DNA of 64,000 bases from Xestospongia bergquistia (GCA_963965975.1 OZ014411.1:1118501-1182500); one strand, 5' to 3'; shown: positions 47,341 through 62,705, numbered from the stretch's first letter. Numbers and translations are program-made. The notes: generated by a model not told the origin, from the sequence alone.

Positions 47341-47750
47341 TAATGAAAATCCACACGATAATAATAACAAAAACCTACCTGAGAGGATTAGTTGATTCAA
47401 CTAATATCTTTAAATAGGTTGCATACATGCAGCAAAATATATTGACTTGATGTAAAAAGTACACATAATACTGTTTTGATTGTTAATGAAATATGACAGT
47501 ATATGTAGCTGAACTGATGACATTATTCTACTCTTGGCCAGACCAAGGCCTGTTACTGTTAATATGTACATTTCAATCTGCCATCATATTGATGTTCAAA
47601 GAGTTTAATTTAATATAATGGCAGTTTGATTTATATTACTGTTAAGGAACATTATCTGGTTTGGATGGATCCTTACAAAATACAAATAAATAATCATGTT
47701 TATTGTTTTAACCATTACTACATAAACAGTAAAAATACAACCTGTATGAT
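47341..47750. other. M8 3' flank
   Basis: Copy of 22371-23026 without the 242-base element: the empty site is at 47728-47740. No gene is seen. Confidence 0.65.
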
Positions 47751-50844
<3,094 letters not shown>

Positions 50845-51604
50845 ATATCATGTGATTTTAATTGACTCAGTTTATCTAATTTGGCCATTAAAACTCTGTA
50901 GTAATACTTTTTAGCATTTTTCAGTGTATTAATTATTTTCTGCACTATATTATACATTATCTCAGTACATATACATGTACATGGAGTTGAACTATTTATT
51001 ATGACCTCTTTCCAAACGTTGATGTGTTGTTAATTATAATATGACAAGTTCTTTTAATTCATTAAATACAATACATTGTTTTTTTTATATAACTTGTTCC
51101 ATTATTTGTATATAATAATAGACACTGTCTATATGTCTGGTCCATACATTGCTATGAATTAAAACTAATTCTTATTAAGAAATAACCTCATATTTGACTT
51201 AGAGTTTTATCTGAAGAAATATTAACTATACACAGAAAAGTATGACTTCCTGTCAGACCTATAGATACAATAATAATTGACAGTGTTTAGTTTTGACTTC
51301 ACTTTTCTTGGAGATTACTTAATAGAAATGAAGTACTTAAAGTAGAATTGGTTGGACATACTCCAAAAACTAGTGACCTACAATACATTCAATGAACTCT
51401 TATTATAAACAGAAAACTGATAACTGAAACTATCAAAGGATAATTAAACCAAAATATAATTTATTATAAAGTCATGTAATTACTATAAGTGAGTTAGTTG
51501 CATAATGTGTGAGATAACTTCCTAACTAAAGTCTTCAGTATTTCACTCCTACATGTATTTATATGTGTCCTTTTAGTAGTGACTCTTATCAGTACTATAG
51601 AGCT
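50845..51604. other. spacer between kinase copy D and M9
   Basis: Near-copy of 12547-13318. No additional gene is seen. Confidence 0.65.
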
Positions 51605-53101
51605 ATGATGAAAATGAAGTTAAATATTCTTTACTTAATTTTATCATGCTTTATTTCCAGTGTTATTGGTGTCTCTGTCATTAATGATGATAATGGATCT
51701 GCTAACAGTAAAAATAGTTGTGTTACTTCTTTGTATGAACTAGAAGCATCACTCAAATCTAATCCATTCAATTTAGAGAGTATTGATGACGGATTCTTCC
51801 CTCCTAACAGTGTCATCTCCCTATGGGTAACAGTTAATATCTACTACAATACATCTACTGAGAACCATGATGTTATGACTACTCACCCATACAATGGAGA
51901 TTTAAATGATACCTCACCTGATGTTGTTTTTTATTGGTATGCAACAGCACTATTTCTGTCTTTTAAACCAGATATAATTATGAAGTTGAGTGGACTTTCT
52001 ATTTTCCTTGAAACCTCAACCAACTGCAGATTTGGAGTGACTAATATAGTTATTGATCCTCTTTGTCAAACTAATATGATTTTACTACAGAAGTTAGTAT
52101 TGAAGGTATGACAACAATATCATTACATAACAGTATCATTATATTTTATTGTATAGCTTCCAAAGTTATTATCATTAGGAGTTCGTGGATATTCTAGTGA
52201 AAATATAAATGATTTCACTAGTTATATCTTAATAGCAGAAGCTCATCAGTTTATGGGTATAACATTAACTGTCTTAGCTCCACTTATATTATACAAGTTC
52301 ATACTACCTTCTATTAACACTAAATGTTCTGAAGACAGTACAGAGGAAATATCAAGAAGTAGTTTATTTTGGGGATTTATACACTCCAGTTCTTTAGGAT
52401 TACTTGTTATGGTTGTATACAATTTCTCTATAATAAGTACAGTGTCAAAGATTTCATTCTGGTGGCTTGTTTTACCTGTTCCATTACCTCTTATAGTCTT
52501 CATTATTATAGACATTGTTGTAGTCATTGCCTGTATACAAGTCTTTAAGCAATATAAGAAAAAAATTCATGTTCTTGTCATTGTGATGACATTGTTTGTC
52601 CAGATGATGTCATATCATAGTGGATGGATTATATTACTACTTATTACATATCCTCTTCAAGTGGGAACATTAATTTTAATGTTATTAAATACTTACATTG
52701 CTTTAGCCTTTTCATGTGCTTTTATATTGCAATTGTGGAGAAAAAGACGCAACAAGTCATTGTCAATAAACATTTTGTTCATTGGAGCTTACTTTTTCTG
52801 GACATTAACATATTTTTTAATTGCCTATTATATAACATTGGCTACATATCAACATGAAGATGTTATTACTAAATTTATACCATCACTTCTACCTGTTGTT
52901 TTCATTAGATTCTGTACTTGGATAGCTAAGAACATCATATTTAAAGTGATTGACTATGACAAGTTAAATTTGTCTGATTACAGCAATGATGATTACAAAA
53001 GTGAGGAACTACTTGAAGATAATGAGAAAACACCTCTACAATCTGACCACAAATTAATGGCTACAGGAAAATCCAACAAATTAATAGACTCAAATGTTTG
53101 A
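51605..53101 (+). CDS. array member M9: multi-pass membrane protein, intact, type I
   Basis: Exons 51605-52105 and 52157-53101 join across a 51-base intron to 481 residues; an in-frame ATG also lies at 51563. Very close to M1 and M6, but the tail lacks three codons (the IYD region after YSND) and FIGFCTW is FIRFCTW, an Arg placed inside the last hydrophobic segment. Signal peptide, ectodomain Cys pair, NTS and NDTS sites are intact. The substitutions leave it open, but the membrane Arg could affect function. Confidence 0.85.
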
Positions 53102-54072
53102 TCATAGTTTGAATTTGATTAGTTTTTTCAGAGATTTTTATAATAATTGTTAGCATATATTACGTAATTTTGATTAGATTTAACACAATTCACATAATTA
53201 TTGTGTGATTTTTTGTCTCAGCTTATTCATTATGACTCTAAGAATGCATTTATTTGGTCTATTCTTCACTATTAATTATACATTATCTCAATGCATGTAC
53301 GTGTACATGATGTGCATGTATTTATTATGACCTCTTTCCCAACGTTAATGTGGTTAGTAAGGATAATCAGTGAAGCCATACTCAAACTTAATGTAGCTTG
53401 TTTGACTGCTATCCCTACAATCAATTCAATTTTTTAGAAAATTTTATTTACTTGTGCTATTCACACATCCTACTTCCTACTTTCCTTACAGTTTTATATG
53501 CTCAGTTAGAAACATTATTTCTTCAAAATTTTGTTTCATGATATGAACTTAATTTCACTGATTGTTTGAGTATTGCATCATGTATCATTTATTATATTAA
53601 AGAACGTTAATATCATTCACTTAGTGTACTATTTTAGCTTCATACCAAAATTGTTAAATCATGTGGCCATAAGGTGAAGGTCTAGGCTGCTTAATGCAAT
53701 CACCATTTGTTAGTTCCTATTACACTACAACCACAACTTCCTCTACCAAGAAATACTTCTAAATGTTATATATGGTTTCTCACTCATGGGCATTATAATT
53801 TCTAATAATACTTTTTAGTATTTTTCAGTCTACAATATTATACATTATAATACATTTACATTTGTTTATTTAGATGTTTCCATCCTTGAATTGATTCGCA
53901 AGTATTGAGAGGAATTAAAGGTGTGTTATAGGTTAAATGAAAGCAATGTTCCCAGCATAACATCTCACAACTCTATTAATATAGATTACTTGTTATGAAG
54001 TCAGCACTAATGTTGTATAGTGGTTTAATATTTATGGAAAAATGAAGGCTGTCAAAAGGAAGTTGTACATAA
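53102..54072. other. M9 3' flank and M10 upstream region
   Basis: The first part is the shared flank also seen at 28850-29400 and 55700-56230. The remainder is AT-rich. No gene is seen. Confidence 0.6.
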
Positions 54073-54098
54073 GGGGACTTCCAAGGTAATGTCCCTGT
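54073..54098. promoter_or_regulatory. degenerate NF-kappaB-type motif upstream of M10
   Basis: GGGGACTTCCAAGGTAATGT is the right arm of the inverted repeat, with one change in the kappaB core (CCA for CCC). It lies about 90-115 bases before the family-type ATG. A TATATAAAATA box is at 54135-54145. Confidence 0.35.
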
Positions 54099-54188
54099 TG
54101 CATTCCCTGCATATCTATCCTTTATCATCAGTTGTATATAAAATATAGGCTAGGACCTTATGAGTATAGAGCTACACTTAATCATAAA

Positions 54189-55697
54189 ATGAAGTTACAA
54201 CTCTATTTCTTGCTTTTGATTCCCTTCATTATTGCTACAAGCGCCTCTGCTGTCTCTGTCATATATAACAATGGACTGACAAACAGTACAAATAGTTGTA
54301 TTACTTCTCTGTATGAGCTAGAGGCATCACTCAAATCTAATCCATTCAATTTAGAGAGCATTGATGATGGATTCTTCCCTCCTAACAGTGTCATCTCCCT
54401 ATGGGTAACAGTTAATATCTACTACAATACATCTACTGAGAACCATGATGTCATTGCTACTCATCCATAAAATGGGGACTTAATTAATAACTCACCTGAT
54501 GTTGTTTTTCATTGGTATGGAACAGCACTATTTCTGTCTTTTAAACCAGATATAATTATGAAGTTGAGTGGACTTTCTATTTTCCTTGAAACCTCAACCA
54601 ACTGCAGATTTGGAGTGACTAATATTGTTATTGATCCTCTTTGTCAAACTAATATGATTTTACTACAGAAGTTAGTATTGAAGGTATGACAAAATATTCA
54701 TTACATAATAATTTATTGTAATTTATTATAATTTATTGTATAGCTCCCACAGTTATTATCATTAGGAGTTCGTGGATATTCTAGTGAAAATATAAATGAT
54801 TCCATTAGTTATATCTTAATAGCAGAAGCTCATCAGTTTATGGGTATAACATTAACTGTCTTAGCTCCACTTATATTATACAAGTTCATACTACCTTCTA
54901 TTAACACCAAATGTTCTGAAGACAGTACAGAGGAAATATCAAGAAATAGTTTATTTTGGGGATTTATACACTCCAGTTCTTTAGGATTACTTGTTATGGT
55001 TGTATACAATTTCTCTATAATAAGTACAGTGTCAAAGATTTCATTCTGGTGGCTTGTTTTACCTGTTCCATTACCTCTTATAGTCTTCATTATTATAGAC
55101 ATTGTTGTAGTCATTGCCTGTATACAAGTCTTTAAACAATATAAGAAGAAAATTCATGTTCTTGTCATTATGATGACATTGTTTGTCCAGATGATATCAT
55201 ATCATAGTGGATGGATTATATTACTACTTATTACATATCCTCTTCAAGTGGGAACAGTAATTTTAATGTTATTAAATACTTACATTGCTTTAGCCTTTTC
55301 ATTTACATTTATATTGCAATTGTGGAGAAAAAGACGCAACAAGTCATTGTCAATAAACATTTTGTTCATTGGAGCTTACTTTTTCTGGACATTAACATAT
55401 TTTTTAATTGCCTATTATATAACATTGGCTACATATCAACATGAAGATGGTAACACTAAATTTATACCATCACTTCTACCTGTTGTTTTCATTGGATTCT
55501 GTACTTGGATAGCTAAGAACATCATATTTAAAGTGATTGACTATGACAAGTTAAACCTGTCTGATTATAGTAATGATAAAATATATTATAACAAAAGTGA
55601 GGAACTAGTTGAAGATAATGAAAAAACACCTCTACAATCTGACTACAAATTAATGGCTACAGGAAGAACCAACAAATTAATAGACTCAAATGTTTGA
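54189..55697 (+). pseudogene. array member M10: type I copy with one stop in exon 1
   Basis: Exons 54189-54683 and 54744-55697. TAA at 54468-54470 replaces the Tyr codon of the HPYNGDL block; the rest of exon 1 and all of exon 2 are open. Exon 2 is close to M1, M6 and M9, while the signal-peptide region (MKLQLYFLLLIPFIIATSAS) is closer to M5 and M11. The copy may therefore be a recombinant, with a 5' end from one branch and a 3' end from another. An in-frame upstream ATG at 54132 is unlikely to be the start. Confidence 0.8.
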
Positions 55698-56221
55698 TCA
55701 TAGTTTTGAATTTGATTAGTTTTTTTAGAGAGTTTTAATAATAATTGTTAGCACATATTACATAATATTGATTAGATTTAACACAATTCACATAATTATT
55801 GTGATTGTTATTGACTCAGTTTATTCATTATGCCTCTAATAATATATTTATTTAGTCTATAGTTATTTTCTTCACTATTAATTATACATTATCTCAATAC
55901 ATGTACATGTATTTATTATGACCTCTTTCCAAATGTTAATGTGGTTAGTAAGGATAATTAGTGAAACCATATTCAAACTTAATGTGGCTTGTTTGAAATG
56001 TTTTACTGCAATCTCTACATTTAATCCAATTTTTTTAGAAAATTCTGTTTACTTTTACTATTCACACATCCTACTTCCTACTTTCCTGAACATTGAACAA
56101 TTTACACTCTCACAATTCTATATGCTCAGTTAGAAACATTATTGTTTCATGATATGAACTTAATTTCACTGAACATTTAAGTATGACATCATGTATCATT
56201 TATTACATTAAAGAATGTTAA
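55698..56221. other. M10 3' flank
   Basis: Shared flank sequence (compare 53102-53640). No gene is seen. Confidence 0.6.
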
Positions 56222-56635
56222 CAGTGGAGTAGGAACAATATTTACTTTGAGGGAGCAAAATGTTTAATGTACATATTATAATATTGTATGTAATGTAATC
56301 AAAAGCCCCAAATATGCATTACGGGTACTGCAATTTTGAATAAATTCAGATGCAATGTCCTTAGTGTCAATACTATCTTTGTGTACATGTAAAAGCATGC
56401 AGTGATTCAGTCTAGATTATGTCATTGAGTTTCTTAAGTATGTCTTCATGCATTTAAGATTGACCAGCTTTACAAGCCTCTACTTCATTGTTCTATTGCA
56501 TCATATAGAGGCACATACACACTGACAGTTTTTAATATAACAGGGAATTTGCATTGTATATGGGTCCACTGCTCCCCCATTAAAATTATTGGGGGTGCAG
56601 TTGCACCCCCTGCACCCCCTGTTCCTACTCCACTG
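56222..56635. mobile_element. hAT-like short inverted-repeat element
   Basis: The ends are CAGTGGAGTAGGAACA and its exact complement TGTTCCTACTCCACTG. Near the right end is a GC-rich patch with GGGGGTGCAGTTGCACCCCC. CAGTGG ends are common in hAT-type elements. The homologous flanks after M4 and M9 (near 29325 and 53610) lack it. I do not see a clean 8-base target duplication, so the site was probably altered. No coding sequence. Confidence 0.65.
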
Positions 56636-57133
56636 TTTCTACTAGTGTACTATTTTAATTCAATAGCAAAATTATAAGTCATGTGGCCATAAGGTTAAGG
56701 TCTAGGTGATTCATTACTTCCTGTTACGTCACTACAACCACAACTTCCTCTACCAAAAATAATATGGTCACGTGGCGTGGCCAGTTGAAGATGAGACTCT
56801 ACAAGAGCTTTATTTGCAACTTGCACTGGACTATCTAGAGGATGTATGAGATTTCCATAACTTTGTAAATTTGCCTTATAACTAGATCTAATCTTTTAAT
56901 GTAAAAATGTCCAGCATAACATCATCACGTACATGACTCTATTAATATAAGTTATTTGCCATGAAGTCAGTACTACTGTTGTATAGTGGTTTAATGTTTG
57001 TGGTAAAAATAACGGCAGTCAAAAGCAAGAAATAAAGTTGTAATTTTATTTCATAATTAATACTAGCCCTATTATCATAAGATCCTAACTTATATTTACA
57101 TGCAACTGATAATAGGGTCACAGGACATGCTAC
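56636..57133. other. spacer upstream of M11
   Basis: AT-rich flank that resumes homology to the M9 flank and then becomes unique. No gene is seen. Confidence 0.5.
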
Positions 57134-57246
57134 AGGGACATTACCTGGGAAGTCCCCTACACAGCCACAAGTTGTTCTAATATGTATTGGAACAAGTTGT
57201 GACTGCCAGCTGTGGATAAGGGTACTTCCCAGGTAATTCCCTGCCG
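57134..57246. promoter_or_regulatory. inverted repeat with NF-kappaB-type site upstream of M11
   Basis: The left arm has GGGACATTACCTGGGAAGTC (GGGAAGTCCC at 57147-57156 is a kappaB consensus on the minus strand). The right arm has GGGTACTTCCCAGGTAATTC. The arms pair over about 45 bases. The repeat ends about 65 bases before the M11 ATG and about 15 before a TATATTAATATA stretch. It is homologous to 31837-31960. Confidence 0.5.
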
Positions 57247-57311
57247 TATCATCAGTTGTATATTAATATAGGCTAGAACCTTATAAGTATAGGACTACAC
57301 ATAGACCTAAA

Positions 57312-58860
57312 ATGAAGTTACAACTTTATTTCTTGGTTTTGACAGCCTTCATTTTTTCTATGAGTGCTTCTGCTGTCTCTGTCATAGATAGTGATGATGG
57401 ATCTACTAACAGCACTAATAGTTGTGTTACTTATCTTTATGAGCTAGAGTCATCACTCAAATCTAATCCACTCAATTTAGAGAGTATTGAAAGTGGATTC
57501 TTCCCTCCTAACAGCGTCCTCTCCCTATGGGTAACGGTTAATATCTACTACAATACATCTACTGAGAATGATGGTGTTATCAATACTCATCCATACAATG
57601 GAAACTTAAATAATACCTCACCTGATGTTGTTCTTTATTGGTATGGAACAGCACTATTTTTGTCATTTAAAGCAGATATACTTGTAAAGTTGAGTGGACT
57701 CTCTTATTTTCTTCAAAACTCAACCAGATTTGGAGTGACTAATATTGTGGTTGACCCTCCTTGTCATACTGATATGATGTTACTGCAAAAGCTAGTATTA
57801 AAGGTATGACAACTGTATTTATTGCATAATCATGTTGTTATGTTTTATTGTATAGCTTCCACAGTTTTCATCATTTGGAGTTAACGTTCATGGATATTGT
57901 AGTGAAAGTATAGATGATACTACTAGTGATGCTAGTTTGGCATTAGTTGCAGCGACTCAACAATACCTTGGTATAGTATTGGTCCTCTTAACTTCACTCA
58001 TATTATACAAGTTTGTGTTTCCTTCCTTATATGTCAAAAATTCTGAATACTCTACAAACGGAATTTTACGAGATTCTTTATTTTGGGGATTTGTTATTTC
58101 AAGCTTTCTAGGATTACTCATCATTATTATATATGATTGCATTATGATTCATGAAGTGTCTAATTTTTCACTTTGGTGGATTATTTTGCCTGTTCCTTTA
58201 TTTTTTCCACTAGTGTTCTTCTCCTCTTTTGCAATGCTTTTTGTACTATATATCTGCAAAAAAGCCTTCAGACAATTTAAATATTTTCGCATTGCTGTCA
58301 TAATAATAGCTTTGTTTTTCTATGTTTTGTCATTTCATATTGGATGGATTACTTTACTATTGATTACATATCCTCTTCAAGTGGGAACATTGATTTTAAC
58401 GATAATAACTTTTTACATTAGTTCAGCTTTTTCATTTGCATTGGTAGTTCATTATTTTAAAAAATGGCACAACCAAGACTTGTCATTGGGTCTTTTGTTC
58501 ATTGGTGTTTCCTTTTTCATCACTTTAACATATTTTTTAATTATCTACTATCAAATGTTGGCAAAATATCCACATGAAGATAGTATTACTAAATTTCTAC
58601 CATCTCTTATACCTGTTGTTTTCATTGGATTCTGTACTTGGATAGCTAAGGATATCATTTTCAAAGTGATAGATGATGACAAGAAGAATTTGAATGAAGT
58701 CAGTCACAGCAATGAAAACCAAGAGAACAGCAATAATGAAAGTCCACATGAGAGTGAAATTGTAAATCCAATTGATGATATTAAAATCGCACCTCTACTT
58801 TCTGGCTACCAGTCAACAGCTACAAGAAGGACCAATGGATCAGTAAACTCAAATGCTTGA
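57312..58860 (+). CDS. array member M11: multi-pass membrane protein, intact, type I
   Basis: Exons 57312-57803 and 57856-58860 join in phase 0 to 498 residues. The signal peptide MKLQLYFLVLTAFIFSMSAS is followed by CVTYLYELESSLKS, GFFPPNS, SLWVTVNIYYNTST, extra N-glycosylation sites (NNTS) and the second Cys (DPPCHTD). Exon 2 has 7-8 hydrophobic segments with LSFHIGWITLLLITYPLQVG and FIGFCTWIAKDIIF. The tail is Ser/Asn/Glu-rich and ends near APLLSGYQSTATRR. Closest to M5. It is the last member of the array and is followed by the copia element. Confidence 0.85.
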
Positions 58861-59176
58861 CCTTTGTGAAGAGGAACTACCTGCTGTTTGGATATTTACT
58901 GTTATTATTGTAGATTAATTTGTACACATTGATTGATATTATAAAAAATTTTGGGAAATTCTTTGATCGCCATTTCCTTTAATTGTTAATTTTGCTAATT
59001 CAATAATATCTGAATTCATTTTTTGTAATGAATGTATTATTATTATGATTCTTAGTTGCTTAATTAAATGTATGTTTACTTAGTTTAACCACATCCTGTA
59101 TACTGTCTGACTCTCCATCTTGTAAACGGAGTTCCTTTAAGAAATCAATAATACTTTGTTAAACTATATTAGTACA
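58861..59176. other. M11 3' flank and presumed end of the copia 5' LTR
   Basis: Homology to the M5 3' flank persists to about 59020 (CATCTGAATTC block). The copia LTR must therefore begin after that and end at 59176 (..TACA, directly before the primer site). TG dinucleotides near 59028 and 59069 could be its start. Without a second LTR I cannot set the border. Confidence 0.4.
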
Positions 59177-59190
59177 GGTTATGAGCCCAG
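59177..59190 (+). other. primer-binding site, half-tRNA type
   Basis: GGTTATGAGCCCAG is complementary to the anticodon stem-loop of initiator tRNA-Met (CTGGGCTCATAACC, with CAT as anticodon). Drosophila copia primes from the same internal tRNA region. It directly follows the CA end expected of an LTR. Confidence 0.7.
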
Positions 59191-59207
59191 GATCCTCTAG
59201 CTGAATC

Positions 59208-60167
59208 ATGAGTAATAACGACAGACTTTTTGGTAACATACCTCAATTGAAAAATGATAAAGATTGGCAAGTCTGGAAGTTCCAGGTGACTCATGCACTG
59301 AAGGCAGCTAGCCAATGAGAGTTTGTTACCGGTACAGCGAGTTCCTCTGCTGAAGGGTATGAGGCTACTAGACAGAAAGCGTTCTACTCCATACTTCAAT
59401 GTATAGGACAGAGAAACATCCCAGCAGTTATGAAGTGCAAAGATCCAAAAGAACTGTGGGATACACTGTGTCAATTATTCGAGAAAAAGACAGTCAGTAA
59501 CAAAGTTAACGTGTTGATGCAACTGTATGGTCTTCGAATGAAGAAAGGAGGATCAATTTGTGACCATTTGAGACAGCTAGATGAACTAGTAGACCAGTTA
59601 ACTGCCCTTGAAGAGAACATTAGTGAGCTAAACAAGGTAGCAGTGTTATTGCGAAGCGTTCAGGAGAGTTACCCAACGTTGGTGACAGCCCTACTTGCAA
59701 GGGGAGATGCTGAACTAACCCTTATATTTGTAAAGCAAGCATTGCTAGACGAGGAACAAAGGCAGAGTAGTGGAGCCAGTGGTGAGACAAAGTCTGGCAG
59801 AGATTCGGCACTAAGAGTCGGATATAGAGGAGACAGACGGTGCTATAGGTGTGGAGAAGTAGGTCATTTCCAGAGAGACTGCAGACGGTCACTGCCTGAA
59901 CAAACCAAGAAGAAACAGTATCGTGGCCGTCGGCGGCCAAAGCATCACGCTGAACACACAGCAGATAGAACAAGAGAAAAGACAGATAGCAGTGTTCCTT
60001 CTGAATCAGATTCTGAGCCACTGGTCATGTTCATTGCTCACGAAGCTACTGCATTGACAGCCGAAACACAAGATGAAGGCTGGATAATAGACTCTGGAGC
60101 TAGTCGACATATGACCTTCCAACGGAGCATTATTCGAAATTACAAGGAGTTCGATACTCCTTGTTAG
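59208..60167 (+). pseudogene. copia gag and start of protease
   Basis: The ATG at 59208 opens gag, but TGA at 59316-59318 interrupts it after 36 codons; the frame then runs to 60167. It has the UBN2/gag-like block with ELWDTLCQLFEKK and LYGLRMKKGGS, and a C-x2-C-x4-H-x4-C zinc knuckle (CYRCGEVGHFQRDC, 59841-59882) that binds element RNA. Near the end is the protease active site in WIIDSGASRHMT. A one-base shift at about 60160 separates it from the rest of the polyprotein. Confidence 0.85.
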
Positions 60168-60853
60168 TGGGATTGGGGGATGGTCATACTGTGAACGCAT
60201 TAGGAACCGGAAGTATTAAAGTTATCTCCCAACTACCAAACCATAAACGAATTACTGGATGGTTGAACAATGTACTGTATGTTCCAAAACTCTCAACCAA
60301 TTTATTTAGTGTTAGAGAAGCAGTGTCCAATGGAAACGTAACATCATTTGGAAGAAGGTGCTGGATACGTAGCAAAAGAAATCGACTGGCTGGTGTTGGA
60401 TCACCTGTAGGAAAACTGTACAAGTTAGACTGTAAGATAGTACCATGTTTAAAACAAGCTGCTCACGTTACTAAAGAGGATAACCAGAAAACCAATCTAT
60501 GGCATAAACGACTAGCACATGTCAATATTCAACAATTACGACAGCTGAGTACTATTGCTGATGGTATCTACATACCATCTAATGGCAAGTATGATTTCTG
60601 TGAGGCTTGTGTAGAAGCAAAGATGCAAAGAAAACGACACCATCCACTCAATGAAATTAGGTCCACAGAACCACTTCAATTAATTCACTCAGATGTTTGT
60701 GGTCCAATGCAAACTGAATCAATTGGAGGTAGCAGGTATTTTATTACTTTTATCGATGATCATTCCCGTTACTGTAGATGTTACTTTATGAGATACAAGT
60801 CACAGGCTTTAGAAAAGTTTAAGGAATTTAAAGCTGAAGTAGAGAAGGAATAA
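60161..60853 (+). pseudogene. copia protease end and integrase N-terminal part
   Basis: Continues in another frame with the GLGDGHTVNALGTG protease tail, then the integrase zinc finger (LWHKRLAHVNIQQL with two His, FCEACVEAKMQ with two Cys), then IHSDVCGPMQ carrying the first catalytic Asp and YFITFIDDHSRY. The frame ends at TAA 60851-60853; the sequence continues coherently one frame over. Confidence 0.85.
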
Positions 60854-61989
60854 ATCATGTTATCAAAGCACTAAGGGCTGACAGAGGTGGAGTGTATAGC
60901 TCTGAAGAGTTTTTAACTTACCTGAAAGAGAATGGAATTCGAAAGGAATTTACAGCAGCACATTCACCACAACAGAATGGGACTGCTGAGAGGTTCAACA
61001 GAACCCTCATGGAAGCTGCTAAATCAATGTTAATACATGCAAAGCTTCCTAACTCGCTTTGGGCTGAAGCTGTATCTACAGCATCTTATTTGAGAAATAG
61101 GATGGTGACAACAGCACTCCAGTCAAAGTTCACCCCTTACCAATTGTGGTTTGGAAAGAAACCTGACCTGAGACATATAAGAGTTTTTGGGTGTGTTGTC
61201 TACTCCCATGTCTGGGAAGGCAATCCAAAGAAGCTTGATAAGAAAGCCCACAAGCTCCTGTTCATTGGTTACACTGAAACAACAAAGAATTACAGAGTCT
61301 TTGATGAGGAGAAAAGGAGGTGCTATGTCAGACATGACCTCATCTTTAATGAGAATGACTATGGTGGAAAAGAAATTAATAACTGTGAGTCTATAGAAGA
61401 GACAAATACAGAGATAGATAATGAGGAAATGTTAATTGAAAGGGAGGTTGAGGTGCAGGAGGAGAATCAAGAATTATTAGACCAGGAGGAGCAACCTACC
61501 TTACCCACAGCACCTAGTCAACAACAAATCACTCCTGCACAAGATGAAGAACCAACCTCACAACCACCACGCCGATCTGAAAGATCACGAAAACCGCCAG
61601 TTTGTTATGGACATGATGATTATGCCAACCAGGCATGTGATCAAGCTAGCAAGATTGTAGAACCAGCTACTATTGAAGAAGCGTTTCAAAGCCATAACTC
61701 TAAAGAGTGGAAAGAAGCGACAGATGCAGAATATGCATCATTACTCGAAAATGATACCTGGGACTTAGTTCAGTTACCAGAAGGAAGAACGGCTATTGGC
61801 TCTAAATGGATATTTAAGGTAAAATATAATGGACAAGGAAGTATTAAGTGGTTCAAAGGTCGTCTCGTAGCACAAGGACACACACAGAAGTATGGTATTG
61901 ATTACGAGGAAACATTTGCTCCAGTTGCTCACTATTCGTCAATTCGCACAATACTTGCGTTATCACAGCATTTCTTAATGGTGATCTGA
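60854..61989 (+). pseudogene. copia integrase C-terminal part and start of reverse transcriptase
   Basis: Includes ADRGGVYSSEE (second catalytic Asp), HSPQQNGTAERFNRTL (catalytic Glu), the VFGCVVYSHV and LFIGYTE motifs of copia integrase, an acidic linker, then reverse transcriptase from EWKEATDAEYASL and GSKWIFKVKYN to FAPVAHYSSIRTILALS. About 15-20 codons around 61960 are missing, including the first catalytic Asp normally found in the D-V-x-x-A-F-L-N segment, and the frame shifts. Confidence 0.85.
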
Positions 61990-62552
61990 ATGAAGATATA
62001 TATATGGAGCAACCTCCAGGATATGTACAGAAAGGAAAAGAAAAATTGGTATGTAAACTCAAAAAATCTTTGTACGGTTTAAAACAATCTCCACGATGCT
62101 GGAACGAAAAGCTCACTCAACATGTTAAATCTCTAGGTTTTGAGGAAAGTGGAGCAGATCCTTGTATATTTACTCGAAAGAAGAATCAGAAAGTTGAAAT
62201 AATTGCTATTTATGTTGATGATCTAATTGCTATTACAGAAACAGATGAAGAAATGAGACGATTAAAGAAATCATTGACATCAATATTTAAAATGAAAGAC
62301 CTTGGTGAGTTATATTACTGCATCGGTATTAATTTTTACAGAACCAAAGACAGTCTTTACATGTCCCAAAGCCAATATATTCACCGTTTATTGGAGAAAT
62401 ATGGACTATCTGACGCTAATACTGTTGCCACACCAATGGACTCTAATGTCAAACTAGTTGAAGATGATGGTTACAGTAAGACAGTTGACTCGATTCTCTA
62501 TCAGTCCATGGTTGGCAGTATATTACACTTGGCAAGAGCAACACGACCGGAC
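61990..62552 (+). pseudogene. copia reverse transcriptase, C-terminal part
   Basis: Continues with MEQPPGYV, KLKKSLYGLKQSPRCW and the catalytic IYVDDLIAI, then GELYYCIGINF, ATPMDSNVKL and YQSMVGSILHLARATRPDI. There the copia sequence ends and member exon 2 codons follow in frame. RNase H is absent. Confidence 0.85.
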
Positions 62553-62705
62553 ATATCAAGAAATAGTTTATTTTGGGGATTTATACACTCTAGTTCATTA
62601 GGATTACTTGTTATGGTTGTATACAATTTCTCTATAATAAGTGCATTGTCAAAGATTTCATTCTATTGGCAAAATTCATGTTATTGTCATTGTGATGATA
62701 TTGTT
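62553..62705 (+). pseudogene. F8: exon 2 fragment fused to the copia element
   Basis: Matches M1-type exon 2 from SRNSLFWGFIHSSSLGLL to KISF, then an internal deletion, then codons for IHVIVIVMILF-like sequence. It begins within the shared bases ATATCAAG at the copia junction, suggesting microhomology-mediated joining. The fragment is in frame with the reverse transcriptase remnant and ends by 62714. Confidence 0.8.

Larger units (their letters stand above)
59177..62552 (+). mobile_element. Ty1/copia retrotransposon, degenerate and 3'-truncated
   Basis: Internal region in the order gag, protease, integrase, reverse transcriptase, which defines Ty1/copia. It is broken by an in-frame TGA in gag, frameshifts near 60160 and 60850, a deletion near 61960 and a 3' truncation. 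At 62552 it stops inside the reverse-transcriptase/RNase H linker, right after the RATRPDI motif, and joins array exon 2 sequence. RNase H, the polypurine tract and the 3' LTR are absent, so it cannot move by itself. Confidence 0.9.

Noticed and set aside
59208..62552. A complete or active retrotransposon
   Set aside because: It has a stop, frameshifts, a catalytic-region deletion, no RNase H and no 3' LTR.
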